From Candidatus Lumbricidiphila eiseniae (GTDB taxonomy: Bacteria > Actinomycetota > Actinomycetes > Actinomycetales > Microbacteriaceae), in the NCBI GenBank assembly GCA_002529645.1, contig NAEP01000023.1:124001-188000 (forward strand): a DNA stretch of 64,000 nucleotides. Reading direction: 5' to 3'. The first letter of the stretch is position 1; every line of letters starts with the position of its first letter. The notes under the pieces were generated by a model. It was not told the DNA's origin, made no database searches, and worked only from the letters and a program-made list of their open reading frames with translations. Positions 38,329 through 46,238 of this stretch are shown here, in pieces. The position numbers and the translations under genes were made by a program.

Positions 38329-38481
38329 GTGAGCAAATTGGAACAAAGTCTGGTGCGAGAGTCCATCGTTGACGATCTCATTATCGAAGATCTGGATGAG
38401 CGCAGCGAACTGGTCGGTGGGGTGTGCGCATGCACGTGCAGCTGCGGTTGCACCTCCACATGCTGCGTCGCTTGGGCGTAA
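38329..38481 (+). CDS. RiPP precursor peptide 1 (Cys-alternating core)
   Basis: GTG 38329 with GGAGAAGGGAAG upstream gives a 50-aa peptide. The acidic leader (residues 1-31) ends IEDLDERSELVGG, a double-Gly cleavage-type site. The 19-residue core VCACTCSCGCTSTCCVAWA has seven Cys, with Cys at every second position for the first five, plus one Ser and three Thr before and between. This is an ideal substrate for azoline formation. Leader and core are strongly similar to peptide 3. It is too short to appear in ordinary gene prediction. Confidence 0.85.
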   Translation: MSKLEQSLVRESIVDDLIIEDLDERSELVGGVCACTCSCGCTSTCCVAWA

Positions 38482-38518
38482 GAAAAATAATAGTGAGGGA
38501 ATTAGGGAGCGAAGACAC

Positions 38519-38656
38519 ATGGATCATGGACCTGAAATCGTCGAAGATTTTTTGACCATAGAGTTACTGGAAAGCCGCGAATCTCCCGGCAGTTGGGGTT
38601 GTGGCTGTTCGTGTTCGTGTTCGTGCACGAGTTGCACCTGCGTTTACACCTGGTAG
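38519..38656 (+). CDS. RiPP precursor peptide 2 (divergent leader)
   Basis: ATG 38519 with AGGGAG upstream gives 45 aa. The leader is acidic (IVEDFLTIELLESRESPG) but lacks the LVGG end of the other two peptides. The C-terminal part is GCGCSCSCSCTSCTCVYTW, with seven Cys and again an alternating Cys-x-Cys register. Compared with peptides 1 and 3 the core is longer by about two residues and ends Tyr-Thr-Trp. It probably uses the same modifying enzymes but may be cut differently. Confidence 0.85.
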   Translation: MDHGPEIVEDFLTIELLESRESPGSWGCGCSCSCSCTSCTCVYTW

Positions 38657-38703
38657 GTGGCAGAAGTGGCGACGCTAATAGTGAGGAAGGGAGGTGGATC
38701 ATA

Positions 38704-38823
38704 ATGGAGATCGATTTGCTCGAAATTGAAGACCTTGAGGAGCGCAATGAGCTGGTGGGTGGCGCATGTGCCTGTACCTGCAGCTGCGGGTGCAGTTCCT
38801 CTAGTTGCATCGTCTGGTTCTAG
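38704..38823 (+). CDS. RiPP precursor peptide 3
   Basis: ATG 38704 follows an excellent ribosome site (GGAAGGGAGG) and gives only 39 aa. The leader MEIDLLEIEDLEERNELVGG is 20 residues and shares the (I/L)EDL(D/E)ER(S/N)ELVGG block with peptide 1. The 19-residue core ACACTCSCGCSSSSCIVWF has six Cys and five Ser. The frame is open upstream to 38593 but that part overlaps peptide 2 and has no ribosome site. The E1-like gene follows. Confidence 0.85.
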   Translation: MEIDLLEIEDLEERNELVGGACACTCSCGCSSSSCIVWF

Positions 38824-38910
38824 CGGAGCAGGTCGCCTGCTCCATCCTCCTAGCCGTAGGAGAGCGGATGGGGCAGGCGATGAAATCAAATTCAAATCGG
38901 AGAAGATCGA

Positions 38911-40065
38911 ATGGAATCGAAGGTCGAGCGCGAGTCCGAAAAAAGACTCCGTCTAGCCGAGGTTTACCTTGTCCCCACGTCTGATGGAGGGCTTACCCTG
39001 CGTACCCCGCGGCGCAGCTCAATTCTGCGCGGGGTTCTTGTCTCACAGGTATTTCCACTGATGCTTCCCCTTCTTGATGGAACTCGTTTTCGCCGGGATA
39101 TCATGAGTGAGCTGAGCACGAGCGTTGATGAGAAAGCACTTAGACGTGCTATCGACCGGCTAATTGAATACGGGATGATTGACGAGGTCGAGGAGGATAT
39201 CTCGGACAAATGGGATCCGGATTTGCGCGGCCGCCTCACACCTCAGATTCGGTTCTTGTCCCAGTACGGTGGTGATTCGAGCACAGTCGCCAGAATTGTC
39301 GACAGCACCGTCGCTGTCATCGGAGACGGACCGCTCATTCCTTCTCTCGCACGAGATCTTGCCGCGAGCGGGGTACGGGTGCTGCGCTTCGTCACTCGTC
39401 GTCTCATCAACGGAGCTGACGTCGCACAAAACGGTGCGCTTCGTCGATCCGACATTGGTACCTCCTACGCCAACGCTGCTCGCCGCTTGATCGTTGAGGG
39501 CGCACTTCCGACAACCGTGGCTGAGGTTGTTGATGTCCCGACTTCGATGCTCGAGTGGAGGACCGTGCTCGGTGGTGTCGCGGTAGCCGTCGTTGCTACC
39601 GATCTCCCTGTCGTCTCGGCACCTTGGCTCGCGGAACTGAATAAAGCGGCGCTGGCGCTTGGTGTACCGTGGACGATCGGTACGCTACTGCAGCGTGCCG
39701 TCGCGCACGTGGGGCCCTCCGTGATTCCGAAGCAAACCTCGTGCTGGAAATGCTTCGAACACCGGTTCAAGAGCAATCTCGATGCCACCGACCGTTACGA
39801 GGAATTCGAGACGTACGTTCGTGATACCGCTGAGTACGTTGATCACGGTGGACTTCCCGGAATCAGCGAGTATGTCGCCGGTGTCGTAAGCGTCGAAGCG
39901 CTCCGCCTGATCACCGCGGACACGGTTGACGTACGCACTGCGGGGCAGCTCCTCACGATTGACCTCTGGGACTACACGATGGAACTACATCCCGTGTTGA
40001 AGCTCCCACGATGTTCGCACTGCAGTCCGACCACCCTCATCCCGCAGGAGCGGGTCTGGAGCTGA
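38911..40065 (+). CDS. Ocin-ThiF-like (E1-like) cyclodehydratase partner protein
   Basis: The 384-aa protein has an N-terminal winged-helix-like region (FRRDIMSELSTSVDEKALRR) that may act as the leader-recognition element. It is followed by a ThiF-like Rossmann segment (STVAVIGDGPLIPSLARDLA). Two CxxC pairs (SCWKCFEH near residue 278 and RCSHCSP near 370) form the tetra-Cys zinc site of azole-type C proteins. It lacks the full GxGGxG of active E1 enzymes. Such proteins bind the leader and activate a YcaO partner. ATG 38911 has GGAGAAG upstream. Confidence 0.82.
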   Translation: MESKVERESEKRLRLAEVYLVPTSDGGLTLRTPRRSSILRGVLVSQVFPLMLPLLDGTRFRRDIMSELSTSVDEKALRRAIDRLIEYGMIDEVEEDISDKWDPDLRGRLTPQIRFLSQYGGDSSTVARIVDSTVAVIGDGPLIPSLARDLAASGVRVLRFVTRRLINGADVAQNGALRRSDIGTSYANAARRLIVEGALPTTVAEVVDVPTSMLEWRTVLGGVAVAVVATDLPVVSAPWLAELNKAALALGVPWTIGTLLQRAVAHVGPSVIPKQTSCWKCFEHRFKSNLDATDRYEEFETYVRDTAEYVDHGGLPGISEYVAGVVSVEALRLITADTVDVRTAGQLLTIDLWDYTMELHPVLKLPRCSHCSPTTLIPQERVWS

Positions 40066-40068
40066 CGT

Positions 40069-41370
40069 ATGCTTGCACGGACAAAGTCTCTCGGTTCTTT
40101 GGACCAGTTTGTTGGCTCGACGTCGATTGTGCGTTCGCTGCGGACCATCCTCAACGAACCGGGAGAACCGCGGCTGTTCAGCCTCGCTAGCGTGCCCAAT
40201 TCTTTCCTTGAAATTTCCGGGGTGGAGATGGCCGGCAGCACCGGGGCGATGGCGGAGACTTGGGAGAACGCGGCGATCAGCGCTGTAGGTGAGTGTGTCG
40301 AACGCTACTGTTGCGCGGTCCAACCGCCCGACCTGATCTTCGCCTCCGCAGCTGAACTCGGTGCGCGAGCCTACCCGCTGGAAACCTTCGAGTTGTTCGC
40401 GGAGCAACAGTACTCGCATCCGGATTTTCCATTCGTCCGTCAGACCGAGTCGCTCTCCATCCCATGGGTCGAGATGACTAGACTATCGGACGGTGAGAAG
40501 CGCTACGTTCCGGCTTGCCTCATCTATATCCCGTATACCCCAGTGCGCGAGGATGGGCAGGACATGCTTGCTCTCTCCGTGTCTTCCGGGCAGGCTTGTC
40601 ATTCGGATCGCGACTTGGCCGTCTTGTCGGGTTTGTGCGAAGTCGTCGAACGGGATGCCTTCATGCTCACTTGGATCCGTCGACTTATTCCAGAACGTCT
40701 TGACCTCAGCTCGTCCCCGATGCTTTCAGCTTGGTTTGAGCAATACTTCGGCGGCTGCACACTCACTTTCGCCTTGTTTCGGCTTCCGTCCGACATCAAT
40801 CTCCCGACGGTGCTGTGCGTCGTCCGCGGGAACGACCTCGACGGCCCGTTTGCCTGCGTGGGTGCGTCGTGTCGACTCAATGAAGAAGACGCCGTGCGCA
40901 AGGCGATCATCGAAGCGGCGCAAGGTGCCGTGTGGGTCCGGGATCTGATCAGGACGAAGCGAGACTGGCGGCCCGAGGAAAACTACTCAAACGTGCGTGA
41001 TTTCTCAGACCACGTACGATTATTCGGCCTGCCGGAGATGTTGCAGCATCTCGATTTCCTCTACGAAGGACCGATTGTGCCGGTGCGTCCTTCCCACCAG
41101 TACGACGATGCACGCCTCACGCTCGAAGAGTGTATCCGCCGCGTCGAGGCTGTCGGGTTGGAACCGTTGGTCTGTGATATCACAACGCCGGATGTGGTCG
41201 ATGGTGGTCTCTGTGTTGTTCGCGTGCTCATTCCGGGGAGCGTCCAGCTCTCAGCGGTGCACGGCCTGCCCAATTTTGGTGCGAGTCGTTACGGTACTGT
41301 GCCCGAAACACTTGGCTTCACCCACGAGATCCATCGTGAATTCAACCGCATTCCGCACCCATTCCCGTAG
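40069..41370 (+). CDS. YcaO cyclodehydratase (azoline-forming), catalytic copy
   Basis: YcaO enzymes use ATP to activate the peptide amide during Cys/Ser/Thr cyclisation. The nucleotide- and Mg-binding signatures are intact: SAVGECVERY (SxxxExxER), LCEVVERDAF and IIEAAQGAV (ExxQ). The protein ends IPHPFP, the Pro-rich C terminus seen in azole-forming YcaO proteins. It starts 3 nt after the E1-like gene, which should be its partner. It is paralogous to the second YcaO at 42283 (shared FA(E/D)(Q/E)QY..P.FPF block). Confidence 0.9.
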   Translation: MLARTKSLGSLDQFVGSTSIVRSLRTILNEPGEPRLFSLASVPNSFLEISGVEMAGSTGAMAETWENAAISAVGECVERYCCAVQPPDLIFASAAELGARAYPLETFELFAEQQYSHPDFPFVRQTESLSIPWVEMTRLSDGEKRYVPACLIYIPYTPVREDGQDMLALSVSSGQACHSDRDLAVLSGLCEVVERDAFMLTWIRRLIPERLDLSSSPMLSAWFEQYFGGCTLTFALFRLPSDINLPTVLCVVRGNDLDGPFACVGASCRLNEEDAVRKAIIEAAQGAVWVRDLIRTKRDWRPEENYSNVRDFSDHVRLFGLPEMLQHLDFLYEGPIVPVRPSHQYDDARLTLEECIRRVEAVGLEPLVCDITTPDVVDGGLCVVRVLIPGSVQLSAVHGLPNFGASRYGTVPETLGFTHEIHREFNRIPHPFP

Positions 41371-41419
41371 GTAGTTCAGTTCAGACAACACACACCAGAT
41401 ACTCGAAAGGACTGTCAGC

Positions 41420-42286
41420 ATGAGTAAACGCCTGAGTGAGATCAGTTATTCACTGATTGATTTTTTTGAGGATGACGACCACTCCGAGACAGAGACGTTT
41501 CACGAGTACACGAAGCTGAACCGAACGAACGCCATGCTGATCGCGCGGCGCGTCGAGGCGATCATGTCGGATCGTGCATTGGTCGGAATGATGGCTCGAA
41601 GTTGGAAGACCTACCCTGGCGCACCGCGGGTTCAGCTACCCGCTTTTGTTCCCCCAGAGGTCAGTTACGCTGATGTTGTTCTTCGTCGACGGTCAGTTAG
41701 CTCTCTCGGTAGAAACTTCGTGGAAGGTCCGATCACGTTGGAGCAACTCTCTGCCCTTTTTCGCTTGGCGTACGCACCAACTACCACTCTTTCTTCGCCC
41801 AACGGCGAGACCCAGCAACTCCGTTCGACGGTGTCGGCTGGTGCTCTCTACCCCACAGAATTGTATGTTGCAGCATTCGACACCGAAGGGCTGGAGAAGG
41901 GGCTTTACCACTACCGACCCGTTGACCACGCGCTCGAGTTCATCCGCGCTGGAGACTTGCGCAACGAGTTCTCAAACGTGAGTTCATACACGGACTTGTG
42001 TCGCTCGGCTTCTGCGGCAATAATCATGACCAGCGTGCTCAAGCGCACGCTGTCGAAGTATCTCCATCGCGGGTATCGGTTCGCGATGTACGATTGTGGT
42101 GCGCTTATCCAGTCGCTCTATCTCGCTGGTACCGCGATGAATATGGACACCTGTGCCGTTGGCGGTATCTATGACGACGAACTCGCAGCGTTCATTGGGA
42201 CGAGTCCGGTTGATGAACCTGTACAACTTGCTTTTCTCGTGGGTCCGTACGGTGGTCGTCTGGCAGCTGCCGGAGGCCCACAATGA
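41420..42286 (+). CDS. SagB/McbC-type azoline dehydrogenase
   Basis: The 288-aa nitroreductase-fold protein should use FMN to oxidise azolines to azoles. Typical segments are YADVVLRRRSVSSLGRNF, TLEQLSALFRLAYA, RSTVSAGALYPTELYVAAF, KGLYHYRPVDHALEFI and FAMYDCGALIQSLYLAGTAM. It lies between the two YcaO genes and its stop overlaps the next start (ATGA). The presence of a dehydrogenase means the final rings are probably aromatic thiazoles/oxazoles. Confidence 0.9.
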   Translation: MSKRLSEISYSLIDFFEDDDHSETETFHEYTKLNRTNAMLIARRVEAIMSDRALVGMMARSWKTYPGAPRVQLPAFVPPEVSYADVVLRRRSVSSLGRNFVEGPITLEQLSALFRLAYAPTTTLSSPNGETQQLRSTVSAGALYPTELYVAAFDTEGLEKGLYHYRPVDHALEFIRAGDLRNEFSNVSSYTDLCRSASAAIIMTSVLKRTLSKYLHRGYRFAMYDCGALIQSLYLAGTAMNMDTCAVGGIYDDELAAFIGTSPVDEPVQLAFLVGPYGGRLAAAGGPQ

Positions 42287-43587
42287 CGGCGACGCTGGTA
42301 TCCGATACCGACTTTGATCGCGTACGGAGCTTGCTGAGGACCCTCGTGTCGCCTCGGGTTGGCATCCTCCGCCGGACGTTGTTACTTCCGACGACGGGTG
42401 GACAGATCCCGTGCGCACACTTTACTGCGGCAGTCTCGAAGTATGACGCCCTTCCCACAGGCGGTGTCATAGCCAATCCTGGTGCCAGCTCCTGGGATCC
42501 TCGGCATGCCGTCACACAGGTGACGTTCGAGGCGATCGAGCGTTACTGTGCGGCTTTCGTTGACTACGGTGCACTCGCGCGGTCCAAGCCAGAGGGACCA
42601 GCATTCAAGGCGGGAATGCAGATCCAACGGTTTGCTGACGAACAATACACGTCCCCGGGCTTTCCCTTTACGCCGATCACGGCGGAGTCGGATATTCATT
42701 GGACCACAGGTCGCTCGCTCCTGACCGGAGATCGCCGGTTCATCCCGGCCGTGTTGACCTACCTCCCGTACCTACCCTCGTCACCGGCCGAGGTCGTCGG
42801 TCCGTCGTTCTCAACGGGTATGGCGGCGTCTTGGTCGCGCGATGCAGCGTGTCTCAATGGCCTGCTGGAGTTGATCGAGCGCGATGCTTTCATGCTCAAG
42901 TGGATGAACCATGCGTCCGGCGATGTTTTGGTACCCGGTGACGGAACCTCACTCGCCGAACATGTAGAGACGGTTGAACGAGACGGGCGTACACGCGTGA
43001 CGTTCACCGACATGACGAGCGACATTGGCATACCAGTCGTCTGCTGTTTGCTTGAACGCACCTTGTTCGGGTGCCGCATCATGAACATTGGTCTGTCCTG
43101 CAAGCTCGATTACGCCGTCGCCTGCGAAAAGGCGCTCTGCGAGGCGATCTCGGACTACGAACGGATCCGCGTTAGCCTCGAAGACGGCACCGCTGACGAC
43201 TGGGAACCTGGCGACGACTTTATCAATGTTACTGACTTCGAGTGGCACGGTTTTCTGTACTCCCGTGAAGAGTACCAAGATGCGCTGAAGCCGCTCCGCG
43301 GCAACGGCAATATCCGGGAGATCAAGACCCTACCCGATCTGCGCACGGCCAGCGAACACCTCAATGAAGTCCTTCTGCTCGTGAAGCCGCACGTCAGCGA
43401 CGTGCTTGCAGTTGATCTCACCACGCGGGACATGGAGGCACTCGGGGTCTGCGTAGTGAAGGTCTTCGCGCCCGAGCTGGTGCCCCTCAATGCGGATCAT
43501 AGGTACCCGTACTTGGGACACGCTCGTCTGAAATCTGCGATAAACGAGAAGTCGACTTTCAATACTCACCCGCATCCATTTTCATGA
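42283..43587 (+). CDS. Second YcaO protein with altered metal/ATP motif
   Basis: This 434-aa paralogue of the first YcaO keeps FEAIERYCA and LLELIERDAF and ends HPHPFS. The SxxxExxER motif has Gln in place of Ser (QVTFEAIER), and the ExxQ motif is EAIS, so the conserved Gln is missing. It may be a non-catalytic or specialised partner, or it may form an oligomer with the intact copy. Starts overlap on both sides (ATGA) show tight co-translation with the dehydrogenase and the protease. Confidence 0.85.
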   Translation: MTATLVSDTDFDRVRSLLRTLVSPRVGILRRTLLLPTTGGQIPCAHFTAAVSKYDALPTGGVIANPGASSWDPRHAVTQVTFEAIERYCAAFVDYGALARSKPEGPAFKAGMQIQRFADEQYTSPGFPFTPITAESDIHWTTGRSLLTGDRRFIPAVLTYLPYLPSSPAEVVGPSFSTGMAASWSRDAACLNGLLELIERDAFMLKWMNHASGDVLVPGDGTSLAEHVETVERDGRTRVTFTDMTSDIGIPVVCCLLERTLFGCRIMNIGLSCKLDYAVACEKALCEAISDYERIRVSLEDGTADDWEPGDDFINVTDFEWHGFLYSREEYQDALKPLRGNGNIREIKTLPDLRTASEHLNEVLLLVKPHVSDVLAVDLTTRDMEALGVCVVKVFAPELVPLNADHRYPYLGHARLKSAINEKSTFNTHPHPFS

Positions 43588-44834
43588 GTGACAAGAACGA
43601 GTCAGTGATCGTGGCCGGGAGCATCTATGAATTCCGTTCGGACCTTATTGTTGGGGAGCCGAGTAACGACGAGAGGGTCGTTATTTTTGACCCCACCAAC
43701 AATCGGGTTTATCGCGTCTCTGCGGTGACACTGCACGCCCTTCGCATTTTTGACGGGAAGAGAGAAACTCAAGCTGTTTGCGAGGTACTCGCTGGTGAGG
43801 GATTTATAATCTCACTTGACACACTCACAACCATGATCGAGCGAGCCAAAACAACGAATTTCTTCGTGGGTGAGCAAGTGTCACCACCTGCCGCTGATAT
43901 TGCGCACCTACGGGGGCCGAGTCGGCGGAATCCGCTCTTCTTCTGCATTTTTGAGATCGATCCGCGACCGATGCTTTACCGCGTTGAGCCAGTGTTCCGC
44001 CGGCTATTTTCACCACTCGGCGTTACCAGTTTCATACTACTTTTCATTGCCGCAATGATGTCAATAGCATTGAATAGTGAACACTACGTGGCGTCTCTCT
44101 ACAATTTCAGCAACATTTTCGCCTGGATCATAACCTACGTTCTGGTGACAATTCTCACTTGTCTCCATGAGATCGGGCACGCCACCGCAGTCATGAAATA
44201 CGGTGGGGAGTGTCGAAAGATGGGACTTTCACTCTACTTGTTGAGCCCGGCAGCGTACGCGGATACCTCGGATGCATATCGATTCTCCCGCACGAGAGAA
44301 AAGGTAATCGTCTCGCTCGGAGGAATCTACGTCGAAACTTATGTTCTCACAATTTCAATTATTTTATGGACTCTAGACATTTTTCCGAACCTCATTACCG
44401 CAGGTCTTTTTATATTCGCTCATTATATTCTCGCCAGAGTCATCGTTAACCTCAACCCGTTCTTGCGATTTGACGGCTACTGGATTCTCGCGGATCTGTT
44501 ACATATCAGCAATCTTCGTTCTAAATCATTTGCATATGTCATAGCTCTGATCTCGCCATTTTATACTGACAGGAGCATGGCGCACGTGGCAACTTCACGT
44601 AAAGAAAGAGTATTCTTCTTTCTTTACGGCCTGACAGCGTTCATTGTCGCAACTTTATCGATTATTAGCGCTTTCTACCTGTTCAACCAATTCCTCGGCC
44701 ACAATACTTCCTTTCCTGCTGCGGTGATAATGACAGGGCTTATGTTCGCCATGGGGAGTTTTGTGCTTTACGGCGGTATGAAATATGTGCGTTCACTTCG
44801 CCTTGGATATGGAAGATCGAAGAGAGAGGACTAA
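43584..44834 (+). CDS. M50-type membrane metalloprotease-like protein with N-terminal PqqD-like region
   Basis: The hydrophobic core carries HEIGH at residues 195-199 and NLNPFLRFDGYW near 290, the zinc and second-metal-ligand motifs of site-2-type M50 proteases. About eight membrane segments are visible. Residues 1-90 (VVIFDPTNNRVYRVSAVTLH and onward) resemble the small winged-helix PqqD-like domains that bind RiPP leaders. The likely role is leader removal at the membrane, or immunity. It resembles peptide zinc metalloproteases found in other RiPP loci. Confidence 0.8.
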   Translation: MSDKNESVIVAGSIYEFRSDLIVGEPSNDERVVIFDPTNNRVYRVSAVTLHALRIFDGKRETQAVCEVLAGEGFIISLDTLTTMIERAKTTNFFVGEQVSPPAADIAHLRGPSRRNPLFFCIFEIDPRPMLYRVEPVFRRLFSPLGVTSFILLFIAAMMSIALNSEHYVASLYNFSNIFAWIITYVLVTILTCLHEIGHATAVMKYGGECRKMGLSLYLLSPAAYADTSDAYRFSRTREKVIVSLGGIYVETYVLTISIILWTLDIFPNLITAGLFIFAHYILARVIVNLNPFLRFDGYWILADLLHISNLRSKSFAYVIALISPFYTDRSMAHVATSRKERVFFFLYGLTAFIVATLSIISAFYLFNQFLGHNTSFPAAVIMTGLMFAMGSFVLYGGMKYVRSLRLGYGRSKRED

Positions 44835-44839
44835 CGGTC

Positions 44840-45547
44840 ATGTACGGCGAGCTACTGATTGACTCAGTGTCAGCGAAGGTTGGACGCTTCTCAATCGAGG
44901 ACATTGGCCTCTCCGTTGGCATGGGAGAAGTGGTCGGACTCCTCGGCCACAACGGTGCCGGGAAGAGCACGACTTTCCGTGTGATCTCCGACTTGGTGCG
45001 CCCGACGTTCGGTTCTGTATGGTTCGGCGATCGGAACCACCGGATCAATGAGCGCGCCTTCAAGCGTTGTGTTGCATTTATAGGCGATAACCAAAATATC
45101 TACAAGAGCATGAGAGTTCACGAAGCCATCGCCTTCGCTCGGCGTTTCTACACCACCTGGGACGATACATGGTGCGCTCAATCCTGCGTGCGACTGCGCC
45201 TGCCCACTGACACTCGCGTTGGTCATCTCTCAACCGGGATGCGCGCAAAACTCGCACTCATCCTCGGTTTCGCTTTTCAACCCAAGATTGTGATCATGGA
45301 CGAGGCAACGTCGAATTTGGATGTGGATTCGCGCGAGTGGTTCTGGGAATACATTGAATCACAGGTTTCCGCGGGCACGCTAGGTGTTCTCATTTCATCT
45401 CATTCTCGTGCCGAGATTGTTCATCGATGCGATCGGGCAATTATTCTCGAGGACGGACTCATCTGCGCCGAAATGGATTTAAAAGGTGATCCTGAGACTC
45501 TTGACTCTCAACTGGTTATGCTACTTGGCATGGAGAGATCAGCATGA
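44840..45547 (+). CDS. ABC transporter ATPase (export or immunity)
   Basis: The 235-aa protein has a Walker A (GLLGHNGAGKSTTF), a signature in the form LSTGMRAKLAL and a Walker B KIVIMDEATSNLDVDS. This pattern belongs to the ATPases of bacteriocin export and self-protection ABC systems with a separate permease. Its stop overlaps the permease start by four bases. It lies in the middle of the cluster, between the protease and the thioamide genes. Confidence 0.9.
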   Translation: MYGELLIDSVSAKVGRFSIEDIGLSVGMGEVVGLLGHNGAGKSTTFRVISDLVRPTFGSVWFGDRNHRINERAFKRCVAFIGDNQNIYKSMRVHEAIAFARRFYTTWDDTWCAQSCVRLRLPTDTRVGHLSTGMRAKLALILGFAFQPKIVIMDEATSNLDVDSREWFWEYIESQVSAGTLGVLISSHSRAEIVHRCDRAIILEDGLICAEMDLKGDPETLDSQLVMLLGMERSA

Positions 45548-46227
45548 GCATTGATCTGCGGAGTATGCTTTTCCTAATTCGAAAGGACCTACGACTCCAT
45601 TGGGTGGCCTTTATCATCCTAGTAGTTTTCCAGCTTGCCACCTTCGTCACATTCGAAGCCCAGTTTCCGCCTGTTATGCAGCCGATGGGAGCAGTGTTTC
45701 TCCAAGGTATCGCATCCATTGGTACGTTTGTCATGGCCTACCGTGTTACCGCTGCCGAGGAAGCAAATAATTCGATTCGTTTCCTCAAATCACTGCCACT
45801 CACAACTATCGAAATCTTCGGAGCAAAGTATCTTTACATGACGATGTACGTCGTGGTTAATCTCGTGGTGTTGAATTTGTTTCTGAGCCTCTTTGGTAAC
45901 CTCATGCCCGGAGAGAAAATTGATGCCCCCACAGTCGAAACCCTTGGCATTGGGTTCGTCATTCAGTTTGCATTCGGCGTTCTACTTGTTTCCGTTGCCT
46001 CATTATTCAATTCGGAGAAGGCGATTTGGGTACCATTTCCTCTCGTCGTATTACTTCTCAATGGATACGCGCAGCTGACTTCCAATAATGGACCCATCGC
46101 AACACTTCGCCTGTGGGCTTACATCAACGAAAATTGGCTGTGGATGTCTGCTGGCGTGGTGGCAGAACTTCTTATCCTTGTTTGGTTGGGGCTACGTGCG
46201 CTCACCATCAAACGATCTCTAATCTGA
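45544..46227 (+). CDS. ABC transporter permease subunit
   Basis: The 227-aa protein has about six hydrophobic segments (for example LHWVAFIILVVFQLATFVTF and YLYMTMYVVVNLVVLNLFL) and a short cytoplasmic loop with RFLKSLPLTTIEIFGAKYLY, the pattern of ABC-2 type permeases. With the ATPase it should export the modified peptide or protect the producer. It is followed by the thioamide YcaO after 11 nt. Confidence 0.85.
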   Translation: MSIDLRSMLFLIRKDLRLHWVAFIILVVFQLATFVTFEAQFPPVMQPMGAVFLQGIASIGTFVMAYRVTAAEEANNSIRFLKSLPLTTIEIFGAKYLYMTMYVVVNLVVLNLFLSLFGNLMPGEKIDAPTVETLGIGFVIQFAFGVLLVSVASLFNSEKAIWVPFPLVVLLLNGYAQLTSNNGPIATLRLWAYINENWLWMSAGVVAELLILVWLGLRALTIKRSLI

Positions 46228-46238
46228 CCCGGGGAACT

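Noticed and set aside
38593-38703. Longer version of precursor 3 starting at 38593
   Set aside because: The extension overlaps precursor 2 out of frame and lacks a ribosome site, whereas ATG 38704 has a near-ideal one and a leader matching precursor 1.
38178-38895. Minus-strand open frames across the precursor genes (Ser/Thr/Arg-rich, 80-105 aa)
   Set aside because: They are antisense shadows of Cys-rich precursor codons, with no ribosome sites and no domain.
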